A stretch of DNA of 42,885 nt from an uncultured Bacilli bacterium (lineage in GTDB: Bacteria; Bacillota_I; Bacilli_A; RF39; UBA660): positions 1-42,885 of the forward strand of contig CAJTXV010000016.1 in the NCBI GenBank assembly GCA_910584255.1. The letters are read 5' to 3'. Positions 8,086-16,991 of the stretch are shown here, piece by piece. Below the pieces are notes generated by a model. It was not told the DNA's origin and made no database searches. It worked only from the letters and a program-made list of their open reading frames with translations. How positions within the stretch are numbered: position 1 is the stretch's first letter; every line of letters starts with the position of its first letter. The translations under genes and the position numbers were made by a program.

Positions 8086-9267
8086 TTATTTTTCATTGAT
8101 TACTGTTAATCCTGGTAATTCTTTTCCTTCTAAGTACTCTAAAGTAGCCCCACCACCAGTAGAGGCATGACTTACCTTATCTTTATATCCTAATTTTTCT
8201 GATGCTGCAACAATATCTCCTCCACCTAAAATAGTATCGATATTATTCTCAGTTAAATACCGAAGTATTTGGTCAGTTCCAACACTATATTTAGGAATTT
8301 CATACATCCCTAATGGTCCGTTCCATACAACTGTCTTGGCTCCTGCTAACTCACGAGCAAATAAATTAATAGAATCGGTTCCAATATCTAATCCTAATTC
8401 ATTCGGACGCAAAGATCCAACTTTTACAATTCTACTAGGGCTATTTTCTAAAGCATCGGTAGATGCCTGAACATCGATTGGCAGAATAATTTTTTCAGAA
8501 TATTTTTCTAAAATTCCTCTACAGAAATCAATATTTTCAGTATCTAGTATAGAACCACCAATTTCATATCCGGCAGCTTTTAAAAAAGTAAATGCCATTC
8601 CGCCTCCAATTAGAATTTTATCTGCTTTTTCTACTAAGTTTTTGATAACACCAATTTTATCAGATACTTTAGAACCACCTAGAACAACCATATAAGGTCT
8701 TTCTGGTTGATCTAATCTGCTTAGCGCATTTAATTCTTTTTCTACTAAAAAACCAATGGCATTTGGAAGAAGAGACGCAATTCCAACATTTGATGCATGG
8801 GCTCTATGAATGGTACCAAAAGCATCATTGATAAAGATGTCCCCAAGACTTGCCCAGTAAGATGCAAGTTCAGGATCGTTAGAACTCTCCTTTTTACCAT
8901 CTAAGTCTTCAAACCTAGTATTTTCAATTAGAATAATTTCTCCCTCTTTCATATTGGAAATTAATTCTTTTAGTTGTTCACTTCTTGTACGGTTTACAAA
9001 TCGAATTGGAATTCTTAATAAGTCACTTAAACGGATAGCAACTGGAGTTAGACTATTCTTTTCTTTATCACTTTCTTCTTTAATTCTTCCTAAATGGGAT
9101 AGTAAAATAATCTTTGCCCTTTGCCCTACTGCATAGCGAATTGTATCTAAGCTTTCTACAATTCTTGTATCATCTAAGATTTTTCCATCTTTCATTGGTA
9201 CATTAAAATCACAACGGATAATTACACGTTTTCCGGTTAAATCTAAATCCATAATTGTCTTCTTCAT
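8086..9267 (-). CDS. pgk: Phosphoglycerate kinase
   Basis: Makes ATP from 1,3-bisphosphoglycerate in glycolysis. The 393-residue length is typical. Seen: the N-terminal RCDFNVP substrate motif, the SHLGR and NDAFGTIHRAH segments, LGGSKVSDK, the GPLGMYE segment and the C-terminal nucleotide-site glycines GGGDIVAA and STGGGATLE. ATG 9267 is chosen because AAGGAGAT lies just upstream; a longer in-frame extension has no start signal. It is the first gene of the operon pgk, flippase-like, glycosyltransferase, tpiA, small peptide. A TATACT box lies at about 9312-9317, but I could not find a convincing -35. Confidence 0.97.
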   Translation of the reverse strand: MKKTIMDLDLTGKRVIIRCDFNVPMKDGKILDDTRIVESLDTIRYAVGQRAKIILLSHLGRIKEESDKEKNSLTPVAIRLSDLLRIPIRFVNRTRSEQLKELISNMKEGEIILIENTRFEDLDGKKESSNDPELASYWASLGDIFINDAFGTIHRAHASNVGIASLLPNAIGFLVEKELNALSRLDQPERPYMVVLGGSKVSDKIGVIKNLVEKADKILIGGGMAFTFLKAAGYEIGGSILDTENIDFCRGILEKYSEKIILPIDVQASTDALENSPSRIVKVGSLRPNELGLDIGTDSINLFARELAGAKTVVWNGPLGMYEIPKYSVGTDQILRYLTENNIDTILGGGDIVAASEKLGYKDKVSHASTGGGATLEYLEGKELPGLTVINEK

Positions 9268-9411
9268 ACCATATCTCCTTGAGTTATTATTCTTTTCATA
9301 TATATTTAGTATATCACAAAACCAAGCAAATACTAGCATTTTCCAGTTGCTTTTCATTACAGTTTTGTCATTTAGGAAAAATTATAAGGTTATGAGGCTT
9401 CTAAAATAAAA

Positions 9412-9451
9412 AAGTGCCGTAATGACGTTTCATTGTTTTATTACTACACTT
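9412..9451. terminator. Terminator downstream of the giant surface protein
   Basis: Arms AAGTG (9412-9416) plus GTAAT (9419-9423) pair with ATTAC (9440-9444) plus CACTT (9447-9451), separated by a 2x2 internal loop. Runs of T follow on the minus strand and, less strictly, on the plus strand. Confidence 0.55.
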
Positions 9452-9577
9452 ATTTTTATTTAGAAAATTAATTTAATCAATAGTTTGACATTTACAATTG
9501 ATATTTGATTATTTAAGTAGAAAAAGATAAAGGAAAAAAGAAGAACTACTATCAAAGTAATTCCTCTACAATTTTTA

Positions 9578-12500
9578 TTATTCAATCGTAAATGGATCAC
9601 TACTCGTTCCACTTCCTCCTGTTCTTTTGATATTAGTATTAAGATATACGACAGGACGAGTAGCACCAACATACTTGTGATAAGACGTCCCCATAGCATT
9701 TAACGAACCTTTCAATATTAAAAAACTATAAGGAGCCGCTATACTGTTAGCAGTCATAATTAATTCTTGACTTCCTAAGTATAACCAATTACTTGTATAA
9801 CAACTACTGTATGAACCCAACTTAGCAGATAAACAAGTATTTCTAGCACTTCCACCTACCGCATATCCATAATCACTACCATACATCAATCCTACATAAC
9901 CTTTCCATGTAGTAGATCCTACATTTACCAAAGTTCCCCTTTCTGCCATGTACATCTCTGCACTAGTAAAAGTACACTCTGCCAGGTTCTTTGCGCCACC
10001 TAGATTCCATGTAATTGCACTTATTTTAGTCTTTGTATCACTTGTTAATCCTATACTACTATATGAACCAGAACGATTCCAATATGTTCCACTATTTAAT
10101 AGAATTCCAGTGCTCGATCCAGGCCAATTAACCACATCTATAGTATTATGCCAATTAAGATTTCCAATTGAACTTGCTCTTATTAATTTAATACGACTTG
10201 CTTTACTTCCATTCGAATCAGCTACATTATTCATGACCCCAATAACTCTCCATAATTCATTATTGAATCTTACATAATTATTAGGACTAGTCCCTATATA
10301 TCTTAAGTTTCTATCACTAGTAGTATCGTATGCAAGATTAGTTGTATCTGTTTTAGCTAGACTTACTAAATAGGTTACAAAAGTAGTATCAAACTCTACT
10401 GTGCAGGTACTAATAGAATCTTGATTGTTATTAGAAATGGTAATCGTTTGTGTTTCTGTTTGACTAGTTCCTACATTTGCATTTGTTGTATATCCATTTA
10501 TACAACTGATACTTGATAAATAGTAACCTGTATTTGGTATTACTTCAAATGTATTACTACTTCCATAATCAATCGATAAAAGATTCGTACTTACCCTTCC
10601 TCCTTCATTAGTAGTAATTTCTACAGAATAACTTACTTTAATCGGCCTTGTTGGTAAATTCTCACATCCATTAAATAATCCATCTGTCTTTGTTCCTTCT
10701 GGTACTTCTATATTTTCTGGTGTGATTGTCGTCAAATTACCACAACCATCAAACATATGACTCATATCTTTGATTTTAGATGTATCAATTCCTGTTAGGT
10801 CAACAGATTCTAGATTCGTACATCCTTGAAACATTCCACTCATATCGGTTACATTACTTGTATCAAAGTTACTGATATCTAAGTTTGTAATGTTTTCACA
10901 ACCTTTAAACATATTATTCATATCTGTAACTTTAGAAGTATCAAAATTACTTACGTCTAACTCTGTAATATTTGTACATCCTTCAAACATTCCACTCATA
11001 TCGGTTACATTACTTGTATCAAAACCACTCACATCTAGATTGGTTAGATTATTACAATCCTTAAACATGTTATTCATGTCTGTTACTTTCGAAGTATCGA
11101 AATGACTAACGTCTAACTCTGTGATATTTGTACACCCTTCAAACATTCCACTCATATCGGTTACATTACTTGTATTAAAACCACTCACATCTAGATTGGT
11201 TAGACTATTACAATCCTTAAACATGTTATTCATATCGGTAACTTTAGAAGTATCGAAGTTGCTTACGTCTAATTCTGTAATATTTGTACATCCTTCAAAC
11301 ATTCCACTCATATCGGTTACATTACTTGTATCAAAATGACTTACATCTAGATTCGTTAAACTATTACAATCTTTAAACATATTGTTCATATCGGTAACTT
11401 TAGAAGTATCGAAGTTGCTTACGTCTAACTCTGTAATATTTGTACATCCTTCAAACATTCCACTCATATTGGTTACATTACTTGTATCAAAATGACTAAC
11501 ATCTAGATTGGTTAAACTACTACAACCCTTAAACATGTTACTCATATTTTCTACTTTACTTGTATCTAGATTCTCTAATCCTTCGATTACTTCTAGATTC
11601 GTAAATCCATTAAATAAATTACTACTATCAGGACTTAATTCTATCCTTCCATCTCCCTGTATATAGACAGTATATCCTCCATTTTCTTCTACAATATAGG
11701 CAAGTAATCCCCCATTCTTTTCTTTTGAAATATCAAATACTTCAATCGCATTTGGTATTTCTTTCATATAGTCTTGGATGACTATTTTCTTAATATTTTC
11801 TTTATATCCCCAAATCTCTCCTGTATAGTTTTCTCCTACACTTTGTAAGATAGGCTTTTTGTATTCTATTACTTCTCCCTCTAATGACATAGCAATACTA
11901 AAACTACTCCATGTTGCTCTTAATATAACGTCACTTCCTGGCATCTGAAAAGTATCTTCTGATATCTGTTCTACTCCTTTTGTAACATGTCTCCATCCTT
12001 CAAATGTATATCCCTTACATACTGGTACTTCTTTGGATACTTCTACCTTTTCATATACTTTATGGTTTTCTACTACTGGTACATTTTCTACAGTACAACC
12101 TCTTGGGGCATTTCCTTCATATATTACTTCATAAGTAGTTCCAAGAATGGGTGTTTTATTACTTCTTACTGTTTCACTAGTTCCTTCTATTTCATACTTA
12201 ATTTCTTCTTCTTCATTTGTTTCTATATTTCCTACTTCTTCTTTTCTTTCTTCCTTTAAAGATACTTCAAAACTAAGACTAGCATCATTCCCACTTCTAA
12301 AATCTTCTAAATTCCAATTGATTTCTTTACCACTTACTGTAGTAATTCCTTCTGTTACTTTCATATTGGTAATTGTACTGATATCAAAATTATGTTCATT
12401 TACGATATCTTTTATAGTTAACTCTTGATATTTCTTAGAAAAGTTAGAAATAGAAATTAATGTTTTTGTTAAGTTATCGCTTGTTACTAAATACCCTTTA

Positions 12501-13195
12501 TCACTGATAGATTCTACGATTTTACTATCTCCCATTTCATAAGATAATCCATAGATAGTTAGATTTTGATATTGTTCTTTTAAATATCCATACTCAACTT
12601 TCTCATTTGGTGTTTCTTTATTTGAGTATCCCCCTGTAAGAAAAATTACAGTAGTTTCTTCCTCTCTTTTATTTAATATCGTTTCTACACTTTTTAAGGC
12701 TTGATAATAGTTTCTACTTTCTCCTCTTAAAGAAATTCCATCTATTTTACTAGTAATTTTTTCTTTATTATTTGTTAAATTTGATAGAATAGTAGATTCT
12801 TCATTCATATCAATTAATGCCATCTTATAATTACTATTTACTAAAAAAGTATCGATTAGTACATTCATACTATCCTTGATACTATTTATTTTTCCATCCA
12901 TTACATTTGAAGTATCTAAAATAAGGATTAGATTCTTTTCTCCTTCATTTGGAAAAGATACTGTATCTAAATCCATGGTTATTTTTACTTTCTCACTTGA
13001 TATCCATTCCGAACTTTTAGTAACCTTAAAACTTCCTGCTTCCTTATTAGAATAATCTAGTTTTGTAGAAGTAATAGAAATACTCTTTACTGTTTCTTGA
13101 ATAGAATAAGAATTCAGAAAAAGAGTAGTAATCATTACTACAAAAGCTAAACAAACTCCTCCTAAGACAAAAATCTTCTTTTCTAACTTTTTCAT
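9578..13195 (-). CDS. Giant BspA/DUF285-repeat surface protein with vWA-like domain
   Basis: A 1205-residue mosaic. Residues 6-28 form an uncleaved-looking membrane anchor. About 85-260 resembles a von Willebrand factor A domain; its metal site is D94-T-S96-N-V98, so the third MIDAS side chain is Val, not Ser. About 350-430 resembles InlB B-repeats. About 537-840 holds eleven DUF285/BspA repeats of 26 residues (cores such as FDTSNVTDMSGMF) plus one decayed copy. A second InlB-like repeat follows, then a C-terminal domain (LRYIGTSPNNYV ... TRPVVYLN ... GTSSDP) that I recall from gut Bacilli surface proteins. No LPxTG sorting signal is present. GGAGGT precedes ATG 13195. Role probably adhesion or host/biofilm interaction (inference). 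Confidence 0.88.
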   Translation of the reverse strand: MKKLEKKIFVLGGVCLAFVVMITTLFLNSYSIQETVKSISITSTKLDYSNKEAGSFKVTKSSEWISSEKVKITMDLDTVSFPNEGEKNLILILDTSNVMDGKINSIKDSMNVLIDTFLVNSNYKMALIDMNEESTILSNLTNNKEKITSKIDGISLRGESRNYYQALKSVETILNKREEETTVIFLTGGYSNKETPNEKVEYGYLKEQYQNLTIYGLSYEMGDSKIVESISDKGYLVTSDNLTKTLISISNFSKKYQELTIKDIVNEHNFDISTITNMKVTEGITTVSGKEINWNLEDFRSGNDASLSFEVSLKEERKEEVGNIETNEEEEIKYEIEGTSETVRSNKTPILGTTYEVIYEGNAPRGCTVENVPVVENHKVYEKVEVSKEVPVCKGYTFEGWRHVTKGVEQISEDTFQMPGSDVILRATWSSFSIAMSLEGEVIEYKKPILQSVGENYTGEIWGYKENIKKIVIQDYMKEIPNAIEVFDISKEKNGGLLAYIVEENGGYTVYIQGDGRIELSPDSSNLFNGFTNLEVIEGLENLDTSKVENMSNMFKGCSSLTNLDVSHFDTSNVTNMSGMFEGCTNITELDVSNFDTSKVTDMNNMFKDCNSLTNLDVSHFDTSNVTDMSGMFEGCTNITELDVSNFDTSKVTDMNNMFKDCNSLTNLDVSGFNTSNVTDMSGMFEGCTNITELDVSHFDTSKVTDMNNMFKDCNNLTNLDVSGFDTSNVTDMSGMFEGCTNITELDVSNFDTSKVTDMNNMFKGCENITNLDISNFDTSNVTDMSGMFQGCTNLESVDLTGIDTSKIKDMSHMFDGCGNLTTITPENIEVPEGTKTDGLFNGCENLPTRPIKVSYSVEITTNEGGRVSTNLLSIDYGSSNTFEVIPNTGYYLSSISCINGYTTNANVGTSQTETQTITISNNNQDSISTCTVEFDTTFVTYLVSLAKTDTTNLAYDTTSDRNLRYIGTSPNNYVRFNNELWRVIGVMNNVADSNGSKASRIKLIRASSIGNLNWHNTIDVVNWPGSSTGILLNSGTYWNRSGSYSSIGLTSDTKTKISAITWNLGGAKNLAECTFTSAEMYMAERGTLVNVGSTTWKGYVGLMYGSDYGYAVGGSARNTCLSAKLGSYSSCYTSNWLYLGSQELIMTANSIAAPYSFLILKGSLNAMGTSYHKYVGATRPVVYLNTNIKRTGGSGTSSDPFTIE
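10810..11590 (-). repeat. 156-bp tandem repeat array in the surface-protein gene
   Basis: The anchor sequence CCTTCAAACATTCCACTCAT (one base changed in the first copy) recurs at 10824, 10980, 11136, 11292 and 11448, an exact period of 156 bp. Each unit encodes 52 residues, two alternating 26-residue DUF285 half-repeats. Neighbouring copies differ at few bases, which allows copy-number change by recombination. Confidence 0.95.
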
Positions 13196-13231
13196 AGTCT
13201 ATACCTCCGATTATGATATTGTTTTATCTCC

Positions 13232-13263
13232 ATCATACCCCCCCCCCCCATGAATTTTGTCAA
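13232..13263 (-). promoter_or_regulatory. Promoter with 12-G tract in the spacer (candidate phase-variable switch)
   Basis: On the minus strand: a perfect -35 TTGACA (13258-13263), a 20-base spacer made of AAATTCAT plus twelve G (C at 13238-13249), then -10 TATGAT (13232-13237). The giant surface-protein start codon is 36 bases further on. Loss of three G would give the optimal 17-base spacing. Homopolymer tracts between -35 and -10 are an established phase-variation device, for example in Neisseria porA. Confidence 0.75.
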
Positions 13264-13336
13264 GAAAAAAAGAGCATATGCCCCATACCCTATATTTAAA
13301 ATTCCTGCCATATATTTTTACATCAATCATTTGTAA

Positions 13337-13531
13337 TCAAATTTATATCAAAATGAGTATGTTCGGTTTGATTTTTTTGAAAATGGATTTGTTTTGATGG
13401 AAGTAGAACCTATGACTAAAAGTGGTGATATTGTTATTCCAAGTGAAATCAACGTTTTAGAAGAGGTTTCTAATGCACCGAATTATCAAAATCGTGTTCT
13501 TTCCAAAACCATGGAATTACAAAGTGCTTAA
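13337..13531 (+). pseudogene. Possible gene remnant or short unknown gene, plus strand
   Basis: An open frame runs from 13337 to TAA at 13529-13531. Its last 44 codons from ATG 13397 read as ordinary protein (for example GDIVIPSEINVLEEV and NYQNRVLSKTMELQSA). The frame continues upstream for 20 codons without a start codon or ribosome binding site, up to a TAA. That pattern suggests the C-terminal end of a decayed gene, stranded between the giant surface-protein promoter and gap. It ends just before the bidirectional terminator at 13545-13576. I recognise no family. Confidence 0.35.
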
Positions 13532-13544
13532 TTACTAAACATAG

Positions 13545-13576
13545 AAAAAGAGAAAATTCGAACGTTTTCTCTTTTT
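13545..13576. terminator. Bidirectional terminator of gap and the plus-strand remnant
   Basis: Perfect 12-bp arms 13545-13556 and 13565-13576 around an 8-base loop, T-rich on both sides. It overlaps the gap stop codon. Confidence 0.8.
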
Positions 13577-14583
13577 TACATTAACTCCATTAATTTTTTT
13601 GCTGTTCGTACCATTTGGCTCGTATATGAATTCTCATTATCATACCAGGAAACAACTTGTACTAGTGTTTTTCCATCTCCTAGGGAAATTGCTTTTGTTT
13701 GCGTTGCATCAAAAACGGAACCATGGGTATCCCCAATAATGTCACTAGACACAATTGGATCTATCGTATATCCATAAGACTCTGAAGTAAATTCCTTCAT
13801 CTTTTCATTAATTTCTTCTTTCGTAATTTCTTTATTGACTACTGCATCTAAAATGGTTAAAGATCCATCTGGTACAGGAACTCTTTGAGCCCCACCAATT
13901 AACTTTCCAGATAATTCTGGAATCACTAAACCAATTGCTTTCGCAGCTCCTGTTGAGTTTGGAACAATATTAATCGCCCCTGCTCTTGCTCTTCTTAAAT
14001 CTCCTTTACGGTGTGGTCCATCTAGAATCATTTGATCTCCCGTATAAGCATGAACTGTTGTCATAATTCCAGATAGGATGGGAGCAAATTTGTTTAAGGC
14101 ATCTGTCATTGGTGCCAAACAGTTTGTTGTACATGATGCTGCTGATATAATATTATCTTCTTTTGTTAAAGTATTTTCATTTACCCCATATACAATTGTA
14201 GGTAGATCATCTCCTGCAGGAGCTGAAATGATTACTTTCTTTGCACCTGCTTTAATATGTGCTTCTGACTTTTCACGAGAAGTGAAAAAACCAGTACATT
14301 CTAATACAACATCCACTCCTAGTTCTTTCCAAGGAAGTTCTTCTGGATTCGAATTCGCATAAACAGGGATCTCTACTCCACCTACTTCGATTCCTTTTTC
14401 TTTTGCGACGATGGTGTCTCTTAATTCATATTTTTTTTGTGCTGAATCATACTTTAATAAATGAGCAAGCATTTCAGGACTCGTTAAATCGTTAATGGCA
14501 ACAATTTCACAATCTTTCATTCCAAACATTTGACGAAATGCCAAACGACCAATTCTTCCAAATCCATTAATTGCAACTTTCAT
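13576..14583 (-). CDS. gap: Glyceraldehyde-3-phosphate dehydrogenase, NAD-dependent
   Basis: Oxidises and phosphorylates glyceraldehyde 3-phosphate. The 335-residue product has the Rossmann start MKVAINGFGRIGR, the active-site Cys151 in ASCTTNCLAP, and the C-terminal SWYDNENSY segment. ATG 14583 is chosen because AGAGGAT precedes it and because an upstream in-frame extension would run through the promoter at 14609-14637. It is transcribed alone, ending in the hairpin at 13545-13576. The usual gap-pgk linkage is broken here by the 3.6-kb surface-protein gene and the remnant. Confidence 0.98.
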   Translation of the reverse strand: MKVAINGFGRIGRLAFRQMFGMKDCEIVAINDLTSPEMLAHLLKYDSAQKKYELRDTIVAKEKGIEVGGVEIPVYANSNPEELPWKELGVDVVLECTGFFTSREKSEAHIKAGAKKVIISAPAGDDLPTIVYGVNENTLTKEDNIISAASCTTNCLAPMTDALNKFAPILSGIMTTVHAYTGDQMILDGPHRKGDLRRARAGAINIVPNSTGAAKAIGLVIPELSGKLIGGAQRVPVPDGSLTILDAVVNKEITKEEINEKMKEFTSESYGYTIDPIVSSDIIGDTHGSVFDATQTKAISLGDGKTLVQVVSWYDNENSYTSQMVRTAKKLMELM

Positions 14584-14608
14584 ATATATCATCCTCTTTT
14601 CTAATTTC

Positions 14609-14637
14609 AATATATAGTTTTTACTAGTACTTGTCAA
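14609..14637 (-). promoter_or_regulatory. Sigma-A promoter of gap
   Basis: On the minus strand: TTGACA (14632-14637), 17-base spacer, TATATT (14609-14614). Near consensus, as expected for a highly expressed gene. Confidence 0.8.
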
Positions 14638-14665
14638 TTTATTAAGAGAATTTTATTTTTAGTTG

Positions 14666-15085
14666 TCACTTTTTTATTTTTTTCATAATTTTTCCGTTTT
14701 CTATTTGTAGCTTTTTTCTTTTATTATACCGAAAAGGTGGATAAGGAGTGGGTTTTACTTTTTTCGTATCAGTAGTAATTGGTATAATGAATTCTCTTTG
14801 TGGTCTTTTGGATTTTAAATCAGATAAAAATTCTTGATATCTTGGTAATAATACCTTATTAGAATTTACCAATAGGAGGTCATCTAAAGAAAAGTTTTCT
14901 ATTATATTTTCTAATCCTACATGACAAATAAGCCGATACTCTTCAAAATCAAAAAATCTTAAAATTAAATTTGGTATATGAATTTCATTTTCCACTTTAA
15001 CATAAGAAATTCCTTGACGACATAAAAAAGATTCAATCTCTCCCATCACTAATTCTTTTTCTTCTACTAGAATTCTTTTTACCAT
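14666..15085 (-). CDS. Hypothetical protein, basic C-terminus
   Basis: A 139-residue protein I do not recognise. The N-terminal two thirds are mixed and acidic (EEKELVMGEIESF, NFSLDDLLLVN). The C-terminal third is strongly basic and proline-containing (TPYPPFRYNKRKK, ending KIMKKIKK), which may bind nucleic acid or membrane. ATG 15085 fits AGGAG at 9 bases; an ATG nine bases further up would have no spacing from that site. A TATAAT box lies just upstream. It stands between gap and the nucleoside kinase gene, with no operon partner. Confidence 0.65.
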   Translation of the reverse strand: MVKRILVEEKELVMGEIESFLCRQGISYVKVENEIHIPNLILRFFDFEEYRLICHVGLENIIENFSLDDLLLVNSNKVLLPRYQEFLSDLKSKRPQREFIIPITTDTKKVKPTPYPPFRYNKRKKLQIENGKIMKKIKK

Positions 15086-15133
15086 ATTTTCCATCTCCTA
15101 TGAATGTCTATTATTATATCATAGGAAAATAAA

Positions 15134-15156
15134 ATATCCACAAAATTTGTGAATAT
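15134..15156 (-). terminator. Terminator of the nucleoside kinase gene
   Basis: Nine-base arms 15134-15142 and 15148-15156 with one G-U pair, followed on the minus strand by TTTATTTT. A second copy of TGTGGATAT near 15187 could compete for pairing. Confidence 0.55.
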
Positions 15157-15197
15157 CTAATCATTTAAATTCTTTTTTGAACAGATTCTGTGGATAT

Positions 15198-16850
15198 TTA
15201 TATTTTAAAGCATCCTCCACCAATAAATTCTCTTAAAATAGAATCTTCTGGGATACTTTCTGAAGAGATTGGCAAAAAGACTCTTAGAAAATTAATTAAA
15301 CGTAGTGCCTCATTATAATATGGAGACTCTGGTGACACAGAATAAAGTAGTGGTTCTACAAATGTTTTTAGTACCCCGAGTTCATAAATCATGGCTGTAT
15401 TATAAGTATAGTCTGCATCATCTTGATATGGGAATATATATTTTTCTTCTCCAAGTCTTACCTTTTTCCATTTTTCTAAGGTATCTTCTACTGAGTTTCC
15501 TCGGGTCCTGTTATCTCTTACAATTCTACGTAATAATCGGTTATCAGTCGTTGAAACCCTTGTATGATTATCAATATTTAATTCTGTAAGAGCAGATAAG
15601 TAAACAGTTGTTTTATCTTCTTTTGGAATATGTTCTAAGACTTTTGGATTTAAAGCATGGATTCCTTCAATTAATAAGATTTCGTCTTCTTCTAAACTCA
15701 TTTCATCTTTAAATTCCTTTTTACCTAGAAGAAAACTATAGGTTGGAACCACTGTTTTTTCTCCTGAAACTAGTTTTTGAACAGTTTTTTCGAATAATTC
15801 TAGGTCCACTGCTTCTAATCTTTCAAAATCAGGTTTTCCATCTTCATCTAGAGGTGTATCTTTTCGATCTACAAAGTAATCATCCATAGAAATCATCTTT
15901 GGATTACATCCTAAACTTTTCAAGCAAAGAACTAACTTATTCGTTGTTGTTGTCTTTCCAGTTGAAGAAGGTCCTGCTAATAAAACAATCCGTGCTTTAT
16001 TTTTTTTAGAAACAATAGCTTTGGCTAGTTCTAAAAGCTTTGCATTTTTTACAAGTTCATCAATACGAATCAATTCATCTATTCTACTTTCAGATACTCT
16101 TTTATTTAAATCTACTACATTTTCTAAGTGCAACATTTTTGCCCATTCTCTAGATTCTTTAAATAAATTAAATACTTTTTCTCTATGCTCATAAGGTTTA
16201 ATTCCATTTTCCATATAAATGGTTGGAAATCTTAAAACAAATCCATTTTTATGAAGATAAGTTAATTCAAATTGAGATAAGCATTTCGTATTAATTGGCA
16301 TTTGACTGTATAAGTAATTGTAGAAAGGCCCTAGTTTATAAAGAGTTACATGCGTAGAGGTAAGATACTTCATAATTTCTTTTTTGACGAAATCACCAGT
16401 ATTTTCAAAATAATCCATTGCATCAAATCTTGTGACCGTAGCTTTTGTAATTGGTAAATCATCTTGAACTATTTTTCTCATTTCTAGTTCTAATTTTTCA
16501 ATCGATTCTTCTGTAATTTTTCGATTGGTTTCAATATAGAGTCCTTTATCTATTGAATGATTGACTTTAATATCAATCTGTCTTCCAAATAATCTTTTCG
16601 TTGCATAAATAACTAAATAGATGAGTCCATTTAAGTATACTTGATTAGCACCCTTATCTGTTAAATCAAAAAATTCAACTGTACAATCTTTATGAATTGT
16701 TTCATTCAATTCTTCATAAATCCCATCTACTTTTGCTAAAATGATGTCATATTTAAATTCATCTTGATAGAGTTTTGATAATTCTTCTAAAGAAGTTCCA
16801 TCTGTTACTTTGATTGTATTCCCAGCGACTGTTACTTTTACACTATCCAT
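15198..16850 (-). CDS. Uridine kinase-like nucleoside kinase with N-terminal TGS/ThrRS-like domains
   Basis: A 550-residue protein. Residues 1-60 resemble a TGS domain and the following part the second additional domain of threonyl-tRNA synthetase. The C-terminal half, from about residue 285, is a uridine/phosphoribulokinase-type P-loop kinase with Walker A GPSSTGKTT near residues 292-300, MDDYFVDR, and IEGIHALNP. This fusion is common in Firmicutes and annotated as nucleoside kinase; its physiological substrate is not settled. AAGGGTG precedes ATG 16850. It is divergent from clpP, with a 141-base shared intergenic region. Confidence 0.9.
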   Translation of the reverse strand: MDSVKVTVAGNTIKVTDGTSLEELSKLYQDEFKYDIILAKVDGIYEELNETIHKDCTVEFFDLTDKGANQVYLNGLIYLVIYATKRLFGRQIDIKVNHSIDKGLYIETNRKITEESIEKLELEMRKIVQDDLPITKATVTRFDAMDYFENTGDFVKKEIMKYLTSTHVTLYKLGPFYNYLYSQMPINTKCLSQFELTYLHKNGFVLRFPTIYMENGIKPYEHREKVFNLFKESREWAKMLHLENVVDLNKRVSESRIDELIRIDELVKNAKLLELAKAIVSKKNKARIVLLAGPSSTGKTTTTNKLVLCLKSLGCNPKMISMDDYFVDRKDTPLDEDGKPDFERLEAVDLELFEKTVQKLVSGEKTVVPTYSFLLGKKEFKDEMSLEEDEILLIEGIHALNPKVLEHIPKEDKTTVYLSALTELNIDNHTRVSTTDNRLLRRIVRDNRTRGNSVEDTLEKWKKVRLGEEKYIFPYQDDADYTYNTAMIYELGVLKTFVEPLLYSVSPESPYYNEALRLINFLRVFLPISSESIPEDSILREFIGGGCFKI

Positions 16851-16991
16851 TGTATCACCCTTATTCTTTTTATTATCTAGTTATTATTGTATCATAATTT
16901 TTGTATTTTTTTCATTATTTTATCGGAATTTGTATTCCTTTTTTCTGTATGAATTTTTTTAATAGGAACTAAAATATTATTAGGTGATAGA

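Noticed and set aside
66..9370. The string GTTTTGTCA recurs at 68-76, 4923-4931 and 9363-9371
   Set aside because: Two copies are terminator loops and the third has no structure; no consistent spacing or strand logic, so a dispersed regulatory element is not supported.
9460..9699. A 79-codon hydrophobic frame overlapping the end of the giant surface gene; contains RGITLIVVLLF, which recalls a prepilin cleavage motif
   Set aside because: It overlaps the conserved C-terminal domain for 120 bases, lacks a ribosome binding site and lacks the Glu at position 5 of prepilins. More likely a chance frame.
16925..16944. Short hairpin with six T upstream of clpP, considered as an attenuator or riboswitch expression platform
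   Set aside because: The stem is only 5 bp and no aptamer-like structure precedes it; kept as a note in the clpP entry.
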